Below are positions 41,928-50,189 of a stretch of 64,000 bases of DNA, in pieces (within the stretch, counting starts at the first letter, position 1; each line of letters starts with the position of its first letter). The stretch is from Balneolaceae bacterium. Its GTDB lineage: Bacteria > Bacteroidota > Rhodothermia > Balneolales > Balneolaceae. Position numbers and translations under genes: made by a program. Below the pieces are notes generated by a model. That model searched no databases and had not been told where the DNA came from. It was given only the letters and a program-made list of their open reading frames with translations. The DNA lies in the NCBI GenBank assembly GCA_017640605.1, contig JAEPQH010000007.1, positions 124,001 to 188,000 on the forward strand, written 5' to 3'.

Positions 41928-44081
41928 TTAAAAGGAATTTCTGAAACTTAAGGTATAGCTGAAGCCATGGTCGTTTTCAAAGCTTGATGAAGCATCTATT
42001 TGTTTGGTAAGATTTTCTACCAAACTTAATCCCATCGACAGTGATGAGTGTTCCTTAAAATTCTCATCAATTCCACATCCGTTATCGCGGATAGATAGTA
42101 CAATCGACGATTTAAACTTCTTTAGTGATATCCAAAGTTTGGGATCGGGCTCATTTTCAAAAGCATGCTTAAATGCATTCGATACAACTTCATTAACAAT
42201 TAAAGCGCAAGGAAGAGCTTGATTGATATCGAGGTAAAGAGGTTGGAGATCATAATGGATGTCGGCATTTACCTCAGTAAAATGGCTGTCGGTTAACAAT
42301 TGAACCTGATCGCGGATGAATTGCGCAAAGCTGATTTTGGAAAAATCCTGAGATTGATAAAGCTCTTCGTGTATCGTAGCAATACTCTTAATGCGATCCA
42401 TATTGGTAGACAGGCGATCTTTCACTTCTGCATTTTTTGTATCTACAACCTGTAAGTACATTAAACCGGCAACTACCGCAAGATTATTTTTTACCCGGTG
42501 ATGTACTTCTGCAACCAACGCTTCTTTTTCTCTTACTGATTGTTGAATCAATAATTCTTTTTCTTTTCGATCAGAAATATCTTGCACGATACCAATAAAC
42601 CGATCCGGCTCACCCTCGCTATTAAAAACATGTTTGCCGGCAGAATTTAACCAATGGATACTGCCATCATCCCAAACAACGCGATAATCCACGCTATAAA
42701 ACCTATGCTCTTTTAAACTTTCTTGATAAGCTTGGTGAACTTTTTCACGATCATCAGGGTGAATGCAATTAATAAACGTGTCATAATTCCAATTAGGGTG
42801 ATACTCATCAAAGCCAAAACATCGGTCGTGTTCAATGGTGCGTAAGGTTTTTTCTTCTTTGATGTTGTAATCCCAAATTCCAACCTTTGTTGATTCCAAA
42901 ATTACGCGTAATCGTTGCTCGGTAAGTGTTGCTTTGGTCTCGGCCATGTGCAAGTCGGAGATGTCTTTCACAGTAGCGATATAGCTCAAAACATTTCCTT
43001 TGTCGTCACATATTCTGGAAGGAGAAACAATCACCGGGAAAATCTCCCCGTTTTTGCGCTTAAATTTCAATTGAAATTCAACCCTTTCCCCCGACATTAC
43101 CTGCCCGAATGCAGCATTAATTTCGTCGAGGTGTTCCTCCGGCCAATATTTATGAGGTACTCCGGTTCCAATTAATTCGTGTTCTTCGAAGCCTAGCATT
43201 TCACAAAATGCAGAATTGACCACAAGATGATTTCCCTCTAAATCAAGCATAGAAAATCCGTCGTTCATGCTTTCCAGTACATTGGCTGTGAGGTGTTGAG
43301 ACTGTTCCAACTGCAGTTCTGCCTCTTTTCTGCGTGTAACGTCCCGGGAAATCGCAATAATGTATCCTATTTGGTCAATCGTTTCGTAAGTGATCGTAAT
43401 TTCTACCGGAAACTGTTCACCTGTTGTTAGATTGGTATTAGTGCTTTCGAAAATCATTTTTCGGCACTCTTTCATTTCCTCTACGTGGCTATGCCAATCG
43501 TCTCTAGTTTTAAAATCGTCTTCGAAGTCGCAAACATGAGTATTGGTTACTTCGTCTTTTGAAATACCCAGTTGCTTTAAGCCAACGTCGTTTACAAAAA
43601 CTAAATAGCCATCTTCTTTGGCAACCTGAAAAGAATCATAACTATTGTCTAAAAACTTTTTATAGAGCTTGAATATTCGAAGTTCTTCATTTTTAATCTG
43701 TTCGCTATTTACTTGCTCAGTAATATCAGTGAAAAAAACAGATAAGCCATCGGGGGTGGGGTAGATGCGATTCTCGAACCAACGATTCCATGGTTCGAAA
43801 TATTCACGCATGGTTTGCACTTGTTGGGTCTTGAATGCTTCTTTACAAGCTTCATGAAATTTCTTGCCTTCGGCTTCGGGGAAAACCTCCCAAATGGTAG
43901 TTCCAATTAGTTCATCAGCAGATTTGCCGAGCAATGCTCCTGTTACTTGGTTTACGTACGTGTAATTCCACTCTGAATCTAAATGAATAAATCCATCAGA
44001 AATTCTCTCCAATAGCTCTTTTGATGAAATTGGGAAAATCGTTTCTACTTCTACATTCTCTTCTTCGTGAGGTGATTTCAT
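41928..44081 (-). CDS. four-PAS HisKA_2 sensor histidine kinase
   Basis: 717 residues from ATG 44081 (a TTG two codons upstream is the first possible start; AGGG lies 8 nt before the ATG). No membrane segment. Four PAS domains at about 20-125, 140-255, 260-385 and 390-505, each ending in the linker types FFTDITEQV, ISRDVTRRKEAE, VKDISDLHMAE and VQDISDRKEKE. Kinase core [20 protein letters not shown] near 527, N-box NEVVSNAFKHAFEN, G1 DNGCGIDEN. It lacks a receiver, like the 13837 kinase. It could feed the receiver-bearing kinases around it. Confidence 0.92.
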   Translation of the reverse strand: MKSPHEEENVEVETIFPISSKELLERISDGFIHLDSEWNYTYVNQVTGALLGKSADELIGTTIWEVFPEAEGKKFHEACKEAFKTQQVQTMREYFEPWNRWFENRIYPTPDGLSVFFTDITEQVNSEQIKNEELRIFKLYKKFLDNSYDSFQVAKEDGYLVFVNDVGLKQLGISKDEVTNTHVCDFEDDFKTRDDWHSHVEEMKECRKMIFESTNTNLTTGEQFPVEITITYETIDQIGYIIAISRDVTRRKEAELQLEQSQHLTANVLESMNDGFSMLDLEGNHLVVNSAFCEMLGFEEHELIGTGVPHKYWPEEHLDEINAAFGQVMSGERVEFQLKFKRKNGEIFPVIVSPSRICDDKGNVLSYIATVKDISDLHMAETKATLTEQRLRVILESTKVGIWDYNIKEEKTLRTIEHDRCFGFDEYHPNWNYDTFINCIHPDDREKVHQAYQESLKEHRFYSVDYRVVWDDGSIHWLNSAGKHVFNSEGEPDRFIGIVQDISDRKEKELLIQQSVREKEALVAEVHHRVKNNLAVVAGLMYLQVVDTKNAEVKDRLSTNMDRIKSIATIHEELYQSQDFSKISFAQFIRDQVQLLTDSHFTEVNADIHYDLQPLYLDINQALPCALIVNEVVSNAFKHAFENEPDPKLWISLKKFKSSIVLSIRDNGCGIDENFKEHSSLSMGLSLVENLTKQIDASSSFENDHGFSYTLSFRNSF

Positions 44082-44200
44082 GTGCAATCCCTAGCATACA
44101 CTTATCCCGTATGCGGCCTCTCGTTTTTAATATTCTGTACCTTTAAAAAATAACAAGAATAAACGACTAATGATGAGTAGTTGGATAAAATTAATATTCA

Positions 44201-44230
44201 AAAAAAAAGCGGGTGTAAGCCCGCTTTTTT
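44201..44230 (-). terminator. strong terminator after the amidohydrolase operon
   Basis: Stem AAAAAAGCGGG (44203-44213), loop TGTAAG, stem CCCGCTTTTTT (44220-44230). On the minus strand it ends in eight T, 18 bp after the stop at 44248. Read the other way it also has a T-tract. Confidence 0.9.
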
Positions 44231-44247
44231 GGGTGTTAAATTAGTAG

Positions 44248-45558
44248 TTACTGATCTGTAGAAACTGGATTTTTATTTAAACCGGGTACACGATCAAGAA
44301 ACTCATTGTATAATTCAATTTGTCGGGAAGTCATAGGAATTTGATATCCATCAATAAACACTTCCAATATTTGTGTGGAAGTTTCAAATGGATCGCCTGT
44401 AGCGACAAACAAATTAGCTTTTTTTCCAACTTCGATAGATCCTAATTGATCTTCGAGCCCCATTATTTCAGCAGCATTGATGGTAATTGCCTTTAGAGCT
44501 TCTTCACGGCCCATTCCGTATGCAGCGGCAAAACCTGCGTGATAGGGTAGATTTCGTGAATTCTCGGTATCGTTGGTTCTCAAAGCCACTTTTACACCGG
44601 CTTTCTGCATCACAGATGGGTTTTTGTAAGCCGCATCAAAAGCATCACTACGCCGGGTTGGAACGCTTTGAACCGGACCTGTGATTACAGGAATTCCTGC
44701 ATCAGCAAGTTCATCAGCTACACGCCAACCTTCAGCAACACCTGTGAATACAACATCGGTTAATCCTTTTTCTTGTACCCATTCGATGGCACTGAGAATG
44801 TCTTTCGCTGCATTTACTTCGATGTAAGCTTTCATTTCGCCTTTTACCACACGAGCAAGTGCTTCCATTTCAGGATAATAACGCGCGCCATCGGTTCCTT
44901 CGATTTCGGCATATAATTCGGCTTTATCCCAAGTTTCGTTCAGCGTTTTGAGCGCACGCTCGCGGGCACGATCGGCTTCTTCCTGAGTTTGTCGCCATCT
45001 GCGGCCACTACTTGGAAAATTGATCACCAATCCTTTTGAGCCTGCAAACATCTGATCGGGAGTATAGCCAAATAGATTGATAGTAGCGGCTGTTCCGGGA
45101 AAAACACCGCCTGAAGGTCGCGTAATTACCGTAGTAACACCGCTTACTCGTGTAACAGGAATTGCTTCAGAGTTTGGATTTACAGCGGTGAGTGCTTCCA
45201 TCTGAGGTGTTATATCTCCGAATTCTCGAATATCCTGAGCTTCGGCAATACTTCCGATTTCAACCAATCCAAGCTGTGTGCCGGAATCAATCATACCCGG
45301 GTAGATTTCCTGCCCTTCATAATCAATGACAATAGCATCAGTAGGGATGGTAACATTCGCACCAACTGCTTCGATAATTCCATTAGAAATAACAATGGTT
45401 CCATTTTCAATAACACCATTGGTAACTGTGTAAATGGTAGCATTCGTTAAGGCGAATTTATCAGCTCTCGCTTGTCGCATAATGTCATTTTGAGCGAATG
45501 ACAAGGTTGAGCCCAATACTAAAACAAGGATCGTAAGTAGTAGTTTTGTTGATCTCAT
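44248..45558 (-). CDS. secreted amidohydrolase-like protein lacking metal ligands
   Basis: 436 residues with a signal peptide (to FAQ at about 23). The amidohydrolase fold is clear: composite beta-sandwich (ALTNATIYTVTNGVIENGTI), YPGMIDSGTQLGLVE, and the C-terminal ITINAAEIMGLEDQLGSIEV with GKKANLFVATGDPFE. The usual HxH after PGxIDxH is replaced by SGTQ, the second ligand region reads MKAYIEVNAAKD, and the final aspartate region reads LRTNDTENSR, so the metal centre looks lost. It may be a structural or binding partner of the intact paralogue, whose gene stop overlaps this ATG. Confidence 0.85.
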   Translation of the reverse strand: MRSTKLLLTILVLVLGSTLSFAQNDIMRQARADKFALTNATIYTVTNGVIENGTIVISNGIIEAVGANVTIPTDAIVIDYEGQEIYPGMIDSGTQLGLVEIGSIAEAQDIREFGDITPQMEALTAVNPNSEAIPVTRVSGVTTVITRPSGGVFPGTAATINLFGYTPDQMFAGSKGLVINFPSSGRRWRQTQEEADRARERALKTLNETWDKAELYAEIEGTDGARYYPEMEALARVVKGEMKAYIEVNAAKDILSAIEWVQEKGLTDVVFTGVAEGWRVADELADAGIPVITGPVQSVPTRRSDAFDAAYKNPSVMQKAGVKVALRTNDTENSRNLPYHAGFAAAYGMGREEALKAITINAAEIMGLEDQLGSIEVGKKANLFVATGDPFETSTQILEVFIDGYQIPMTSRQIELYNEFLDRVPGLNKNPVSTDQ

Positions 45559-46925
45559 TATTTCTCCTCGTTAACTAATTCGTAAAAATTCACAATCGAT
45601 TCTTCGTGCATGCACATGTCATGGTCTTCACGGCTAAAGATAACCACATCTTCGATTGTTGATTCCGGGTCAATCATAATACGCTGATCGGCAACATCAG
45701 TATTGATATCGAAATACTTTACTCCGTCCACAAAAGTCATTTGTGGAATGGCATAGGTAGATAAGGGGTGCTTATCAAAAATCGCGATATCACCATCTTT
45801 ACCAACTTCGATTGAACCAACACGATCGTCGATGCCTAACTGCATAGCCGGATTTAATGTGATTAATCGTAGTGCTTCATTATCCGAAAGGCTACCGTAT
45901 TTCTGCGATTTAGCCGCTTCGTGGAAAAGGTGACGAATTAACTCTCCGGAATCGGAATTGATAGAAGTATTTACGCCATTTCTGGTTAGAATAGCTGCAT
46001 TGTATGCCGTAGAGTAATACACCTCTAACTTATAAGCCCACCAATCTGAGAAGATAGACGCTGACGCTCCAAATGCTGCAAGTTCTGGTGCAACTTTGTA
46101 TGCTTCGTTAGCATGCTGAAAGGTTAACTTTTCGATGCCAAAATCAGAGAAAACATTCATCAACATGTAGATTTCATCGGCACGGTAGGAGTGGCAATGA
46201 ACCAAAATTTCACCTTCCAGAATGTCTACCATAGTTTCCATGCGTAAATCATATTCCGGCGCAATTTTACGGTTGCTTCGGTTTGCATTATAAGCGGCCC
46301 ATTCATCGCGGTACTCAATAGCATCGTTAAATGCGTTTCTGATCATAGCTTCCACACCCATACGGGTTTGTGGCTGAATACCTCTCGCTCTACCGCCACG
46401 AGTTGGGTTTTCGCCAAGAGCAAACTTAATAGTTCTAGGCGCTCCTTCGAAGCGTAAATCATCAGGATTGGTGGTTCCGTAACGAAGTTTTAATGTTTCA
46501 TTTTGGCCACCAATAACATTCGCAGAGCCATGCATTAAATGAATGGAAGTTACGCCACCTGCAAGAGCACGGTAAATGGATACATCCATAGGGTTTACCA
46601 CATCTTCCATACTTACTTCGGCTGTAACCTGGCTGGTACCTTCGTTGATGGAAGTTCCTGCAATATGCGAATGCGCATCGATAATACCCGGCATTACAAA
46701 CATACCTTCAGCATCAATTACTTCTACATTGTTAGGCTGACGTAGATTTTGACCGATACTTTTGATTTTACCGTCTTCGATCAGAATATCGGTATCCTCA
46801 AGAGTTCCATTTGTGATGGTCAAAACGGTAGCGTTTTGAATAAGTACATCACCTTTTGGAACCTGAGCAAACACAACTGAGCTAAAGCCCAGTATTAAAA
46901 AGAGATTCAAAATTAATTTCTTCAT
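45558..46925 (-). CDS. secreted amidohydrolase with intact metal site
   Basis: 455 residues with a signal peptide ending near FAQVPK. All ligands of the amidohydrolase superfamily are visible: MPGIIDAHSHIAGTS (HxH), the second-shell LVHCHSY, FQHANEAYK and the aspartate in NSDSGELIRH. The C-terminus has ITLNPAMQLGIDDRVGSIEV and GKDGDIAIFDKHPLS. It probably hydrolyses a cyclic amide or peptide-type bond in the periplasm. The middle position between two ligand-poor paralogues suggests that the three form a hetero-complex (inference). Confidence 0.88.
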   Translation of the reverse strand: MKKLILNLFLILGFSSVVFAQVPKGDVLIQNATVLTITNGTLEDTDILIEDGKIKSIGQNLRQPNNVEVIDAEGMFVMPGIIDAHSHIAGTSINEGTSQVTAEVSMEDVVNPMDVSIYRALAGGVTSIHLMHGSANVIGGQNETLKLRYGTTNPDDLRFEGAPRTIKFALGENPTRGGRARGIQPQTRMGVEAMIRNAFNDAIEYRDEWAAYNANRSNRKIAPEYDLRMETMVDILEGEILVHCHSYRADEIYMLMNVFSDFGIEKLTFQHANEAYKVAPELAAFGASASIFSDWWAYKLEVYYSTAYNAAILTRNGVNTSINSDSGELIRHLFHEAAKSQKYGSLSDNEALRLITLNPAMQLGIDDRVGSIEVGKDGDIAIFDKHPLSTYAIPQMTFVDGVKYFDINTDVADQRIMIDPESTIEDVVIFSREDHDMCMHEESIVNFYELVNEEK

Positions 46926-46932
46926 AGTACTC

Positions 46933-48612
46933 CTAGTTTTCAGGGTCTTGCTTAATGGCCATTAACGGAAAACTGAAATTGAATGCAGCTATTGAAGCCT
47001 CTGCATCATATTCGTTTCCAACAACATCTCCGGTAACAACTATCTCTATGAGCTGTCCGCCGGCATCAAATTCGATATCAAAGGTTAAAACCCCATCTCG
47101 ATAGCTGATGTTATTCATGTCGATGTCCGGATTACCCGCGTCACTGGTCCACACACCTTCAATGGCTCCATCAACATTAGTAAAAATAAGCTGACCGGTT
47201 TGTTCACCTTGCGGTGTGGTAGAAGAGTAGTTCCATGTTCCGATAACGGCGTCTAAAACCTCATCAGAAACTTCTGTTTTACTACCTTCCTTTATTTCGT
47301 ACTCGTATTTATCACCATCAACAAATACCATTTTAACGTCAGAATCTGATGAAAAATAGGGTCCGGTTGTTACAATAGCATTGCCCATTTTCCCGGCTTC
47401 TAAAGTTCCGGTAATATTGTTAATACCCAAAAGTTCTGCAGGATGAGTGGTAAGTGCTGCAAGTGCATCGGTTGAGTCGAAGCCAAATTCCTGTAGAGCA
47501 ATTAAGTTCTTCTTGATTTTTGAATTGCTTACATCCATAGTCGAAAACCCGAACTTTATTCCTGCTGCTTTTAGAGCTGCAAATTGTTCCATGTATCGGT
47601 TGTAGAATTCTAGTCGGCGTGCTTCGAGTTCTGCAACTTCTTCCGATTTGTCCTCATCGTCAATTTCATCAGGTTTTTCTGGAAGATCTAGTGATAAGAA
47701 CACGGATACATTGTTATTATCAAGTTCATCAATAATTTTCCATGATTGTTCTAGATTCCCAATCATTAAGTTGAAACCCATCTCGTTTTGTAAACGCATG
47801 GCTCTTTGTGCTTCAAGAAGCGAAGAGGCATTAAACAACATAGGTTGCGTTTTCTCTACCACCGGATAAAAGGCTTCCAACACTCGATCGTTAGCCGGGC
47901 GAGCTAAACCTGTTGGATTCGAGGCATACATTTCTGTATTTCTCTTAGACAGCTCTGCATTACGGTATATATTTCTCCACTTGGCCATAATCCCTAATGT
48001 ATTTCCTGGGTAAGATCCTGGAGCCCCTACAAATTGTGAAACCGTAGCAACATTTTCTTTGAGCACCATGTGATCGACGTGCTCAACATCCGTAAGCAAA
48101 ACTAAAGAACTTTTTCCGGGAAGCATACGTCCATAGGGAACGGTATGAGAAACGGTAAATCCAAGTTTACGCATGCTTTCAATGCTACTTTCTTCGATAT
48201 TTAATTGCTCAACCACTGATATTTCCGGTGTAATGCCGGCATAATCGTTGGGTGGATCAGGAGTGAATAAATTATTCGGACGTTCCATAGCATCCGGTCG
48301 GCTTGCTCCAGTATTTGACATCCCATCGATGAATCCTGGATAAATCCATAATTCCGTTCCATCTATCACTTGAGCATGATCGGGGATATTTACAGTAGTG
48401 CCTACTGCAGTAATTACTCCGTCTGATATAAGTAGCGTTCCACCTTCAATTTTGGCACCGGGGGATGGTATAATTGTAGCGTTAGTTATTGCATACGTTC
48501 GAGTTACCGGAGATTCACCGGTTGGGTCGCTTTGTGCATTAACTAAAACAGGTGCCATCAAGAAGGGTAGAAGTACGAACAGACGAAAAGAAAGTATTCG
48601 TAGAAGTTTCAT
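46933..48612 (-). CDS. secreted amidohydrolase-like protein with C-terminal beta domain
   Basis: 559 residues with a signal peptide ending near NAQSDP. The fold is again amidohydrolase (ITNATIIPSPGAKIEGGTLL, YPGFIDGMSNTGASRPDAM, LTTHPAELLGINNITGTLEA), but HxH is replaced by GMSN and no clear metal ligands follow, so it is probably inactive as a metal-dependent hydrolase. Residues after about 460 add a beta-rich domain (GTWNYSSTTPQGEQTGQLIF, ... YDAEASIAAFNFSFPL), missing in the other two proteins. It is the first gene of the three, 7 bp upstream of the next. Confidence 0.83.
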   Translation of the reverse strand: MKLLRILSFRLFVLLPFLMAPVLVNAQSDPTGESPVTRTYAITNATIIPSPGAKIEGGTLLISDGVITAVGTTVNIPDHAQVIDGTELWIYPGFIDGMSNTGASRPDAMERPNNLFTPDPPNDYAGITPEISVVEQLNIEESSIESMRKLGFTVSHTVPYGRMLPGKSSLVLLTDVEHVDHMVLKENVATVSQFVGAPGSYPGNTLGIMAKWRNIYRNAELSKRNTEMYASNPTGLARPANDRVLEAFYPVVEKTQPMLFNASSLLEAQRAMRLQNEMGFNLMIGNLEQSWKIIDELDNNNVSVFLSLDLPEKPDEIDDEDKSEEVAELEARRLEFYNRYMEQFAALKAAGIKFGFSTMDVSNSKIKKNLIALQEFGFDSTDALAALTTHPAELLGINNITGTLEAGKMGNAIVTTGPYFSSDSDVKMVFVDGDKYEYEIKEGSKTEVSDEVLDAVIGTWNYSSTTPQGEQTGQLIFTNVDGAIEGVWTSDAGNPDIDMNNISYRDGVLTFDIEFDAGGQLIEIVVTGDVVGNEYDAEASIAAFNFSFPLMAIKQDPEN

Positions 48613-48775
48613 TCTTAATGTGTTGGTTAAGTATTATAGCTATTTAATTTTGAGGCAGTTAGAAAAGATTTAAAACACCTCAAGACAGTTTGTTCGGCAA
48701 GTATAACAGAAAAAAAGTATCGATATTCCGATATCAATGCTAATTACAAAAATTTGCAAGCAATAGAAGGGCAGA

Positions 48776-49441
48776 TTAAATCGAGCTTAAAGCACTCCAA
48801 AAAGCATCATCAAAAACCTCGGTAGGATAAGAAAGTCCGGGATTAAATTGAACCTGCTTAGAATCAAGTAGTATGCTTGAATTAGAAGCCTCGGGCGCTA
48901 ATAACGCATTCAATAAGACCAAACAGGCCGATTTAAAAGTAATGGTTATCAGCTCAGACTCTGAATCCGATTGCCAATTAACCGGCATAACGCTTTGGCA
49001 AATTAGTTCACCGGCGTCCACAATAGGGGAGACTTTATGGCAACTGGTTCCAATAAATTTTGCATTGGCTTGCCGCGCTGCTTTCAAGGTTTTCATCCCA
49101 ATCATAGCCCCAAAAGCCGGAAGTAATGAATAATGAAGATTAATGAATTTACCTGGAAACTTAGCAAGTGTGCCTTCATCAATGATTTTATGAAAATTTG
49201 TTACAGCAACATCGAATTCACAGTTAGACAAGGCTTCTTGTAATAATTGTGGTGAAGAACGCGAATAAGTCACGATCTGAAAAGGAATGCTATTTTTTTC
49301 CGCAAATGTTGATGCACCACATGCTCTGTCTGCTATTACAGCCGTAATTTCGATCGGTAAGTGAAGTTGTTGTATAGCTAGATGCAAGAACTTGATAGTT
49401 CCACCATTCCCTGAAGCCAAAAAAAGCACTTTTTTATTCAT
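48776..49441 (-). CDS. formyltransferase (PurN-like)
   Basis: 221 residues. KKVLFLASGNGGTIKFLHLA is the N-terminal loop of GART-type formyltransferases; FINLHYSLLPAFGAMIGMKT holds the catalytic Asn and His, and SPIVDAGELICQSV the aspartate. It transfers a formyl group from 10-formyl-THF. True PurN has SGxGSN and NIHPSLLP; here the loop and NLHYSLLPAF differ, and the neighbour is WbqC, so a sugar-amine or other acceptor is possible. The gene follows wbqC-like by 6 bp. Confidence 0.8.
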   Translation of the reverse strand: MNKKVLFLASGNGGTIKFLHLAIQQLHLPIEITAVIADRACGASTFAEKNSIPFQIVTYSRSSPQLLQEALSNCEFDVAVTNFHKIIDEGTLAKFPGKFINLHYSLLPAFGAMIGMKTLKAARQANAKFIGTSCHKVSPIVDAGELICQSVMPVNWQSDSESELITITFKSACLVLLNALLAPEASNSSILLDSKQVQFNPGLSYPTEVFDDAFWSALSSI

Positions 49442-49447
49442 CGATAG

Positions 49448-50137
49448 CTAATCTATAAATTTTAAATACTTCGTGGCTTCATTACCGGTGTTAAAAAGCA
49501 GATCTAGAACAGTTACACCGTGTTCAAAAGGGCCGTATAGTTGTGAATACTCTGGGTATCCTTGATAGTCGAGCCAATGGACGTTTACACCCGCTTGTTC
49601 AAACAAAGAAACCTCTAAATAGTTTTTTGCAGCAGGACCTGATAAATATTCTGTGGCATTTAGTTCTTTGCAGATGTTGAGAAGTTTTTCAGATTTATCT
49701 CCACTCAGTTTAAACTCCCTTGACCATCTAATTTCTGTATCAATCTGAAGCCAATGGCAAATTTGTTCGATAAATGTGCGATTTACATCACTTAAATATT
49801 CATAACTTTTTTGTAGATAAAGCTGCTCTAGTTCAGTAGCAAATTCATCAAAAAAGGGAGCCTTCTTGTAGTTGTGAAGCAGTGAGTTCCAGTGTTTTTG
49901 CTGCCATTCGTCTCCACTGGTTTTAGTCTCATTTATTTTTTGGTGATACTTACCTTTCACCTGAACAGGAATTGAAAGCCATTGTAACCCGTTCGGAGTT
50001 TTTATCTTATTTCTATTGCGCCAATCTCTTTTGGTGTATTGCATTTCATCGTACAATACCACGACATCCGCAAGGGCGATAGCATCGAAAAAACCTTTCC
50101 AGGGTATATAGTTAGATTGTGTAATTAGAGCTTTCAT
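49448..50137 (-). CDS. WbqC-family protein
   Basis: 229 residues covering the whole family: ITQSNYIPWKGFFDAIALAD, VVLYDEMQYTKRDWRNRNKI, WLSIPVQVKGKYHQKINETK, YLSGPAAKNYLEVSLFEQAG and SVEWLDYQ-type VHWLDYQGYPEYSQ. WbqC-like proteins are found in surface polysaccharide and related clusters, function not well defined. It is co-transcribed with the PurN-like formyltransferase; an exact TAGGTTTG promoter box is upstream. Confidence 0.85.
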   Translation of the reverse strand: MKALITQSNYIPWKGFFDAIALADVVVLYDEMQYTKRDWRNRNKIKTPNGLQWLSIPVQVKGKYHQKINETKTSGDEWQQKHWNSLLHNYKKAPFFDEFATELEQLYLQKSYEYLSDVNRTFIEQICHWLQIDTEIRWSREFKLSGDKSEKLLNICKELNATEYLSGPAAKNYLEVSLFEQAGVNVHWLDYQGYPEYSQLYGPFEHGVTVLDLLFNTGNEATKYLKFID

Positions 50138-50175
50138 TCAGCATTGGTTTATCTGATAAACACCAAAAACCTTGC

Positions 50176-50183
50176 CAAACCTA
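50176..50183 (-). promoter_or_regulatory. -7 box of the wbqC-formyltransferase pair
   Basis: TAGGTTTG on the minus strand is an exact TAnnTTTG element, 38 nt before the ATG at 50137. No TTG is seen at the -33 distance; that region lies in the end of rlmD. Confidence 0.4.
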
Positions 50184-50189
50184 TGTTGG

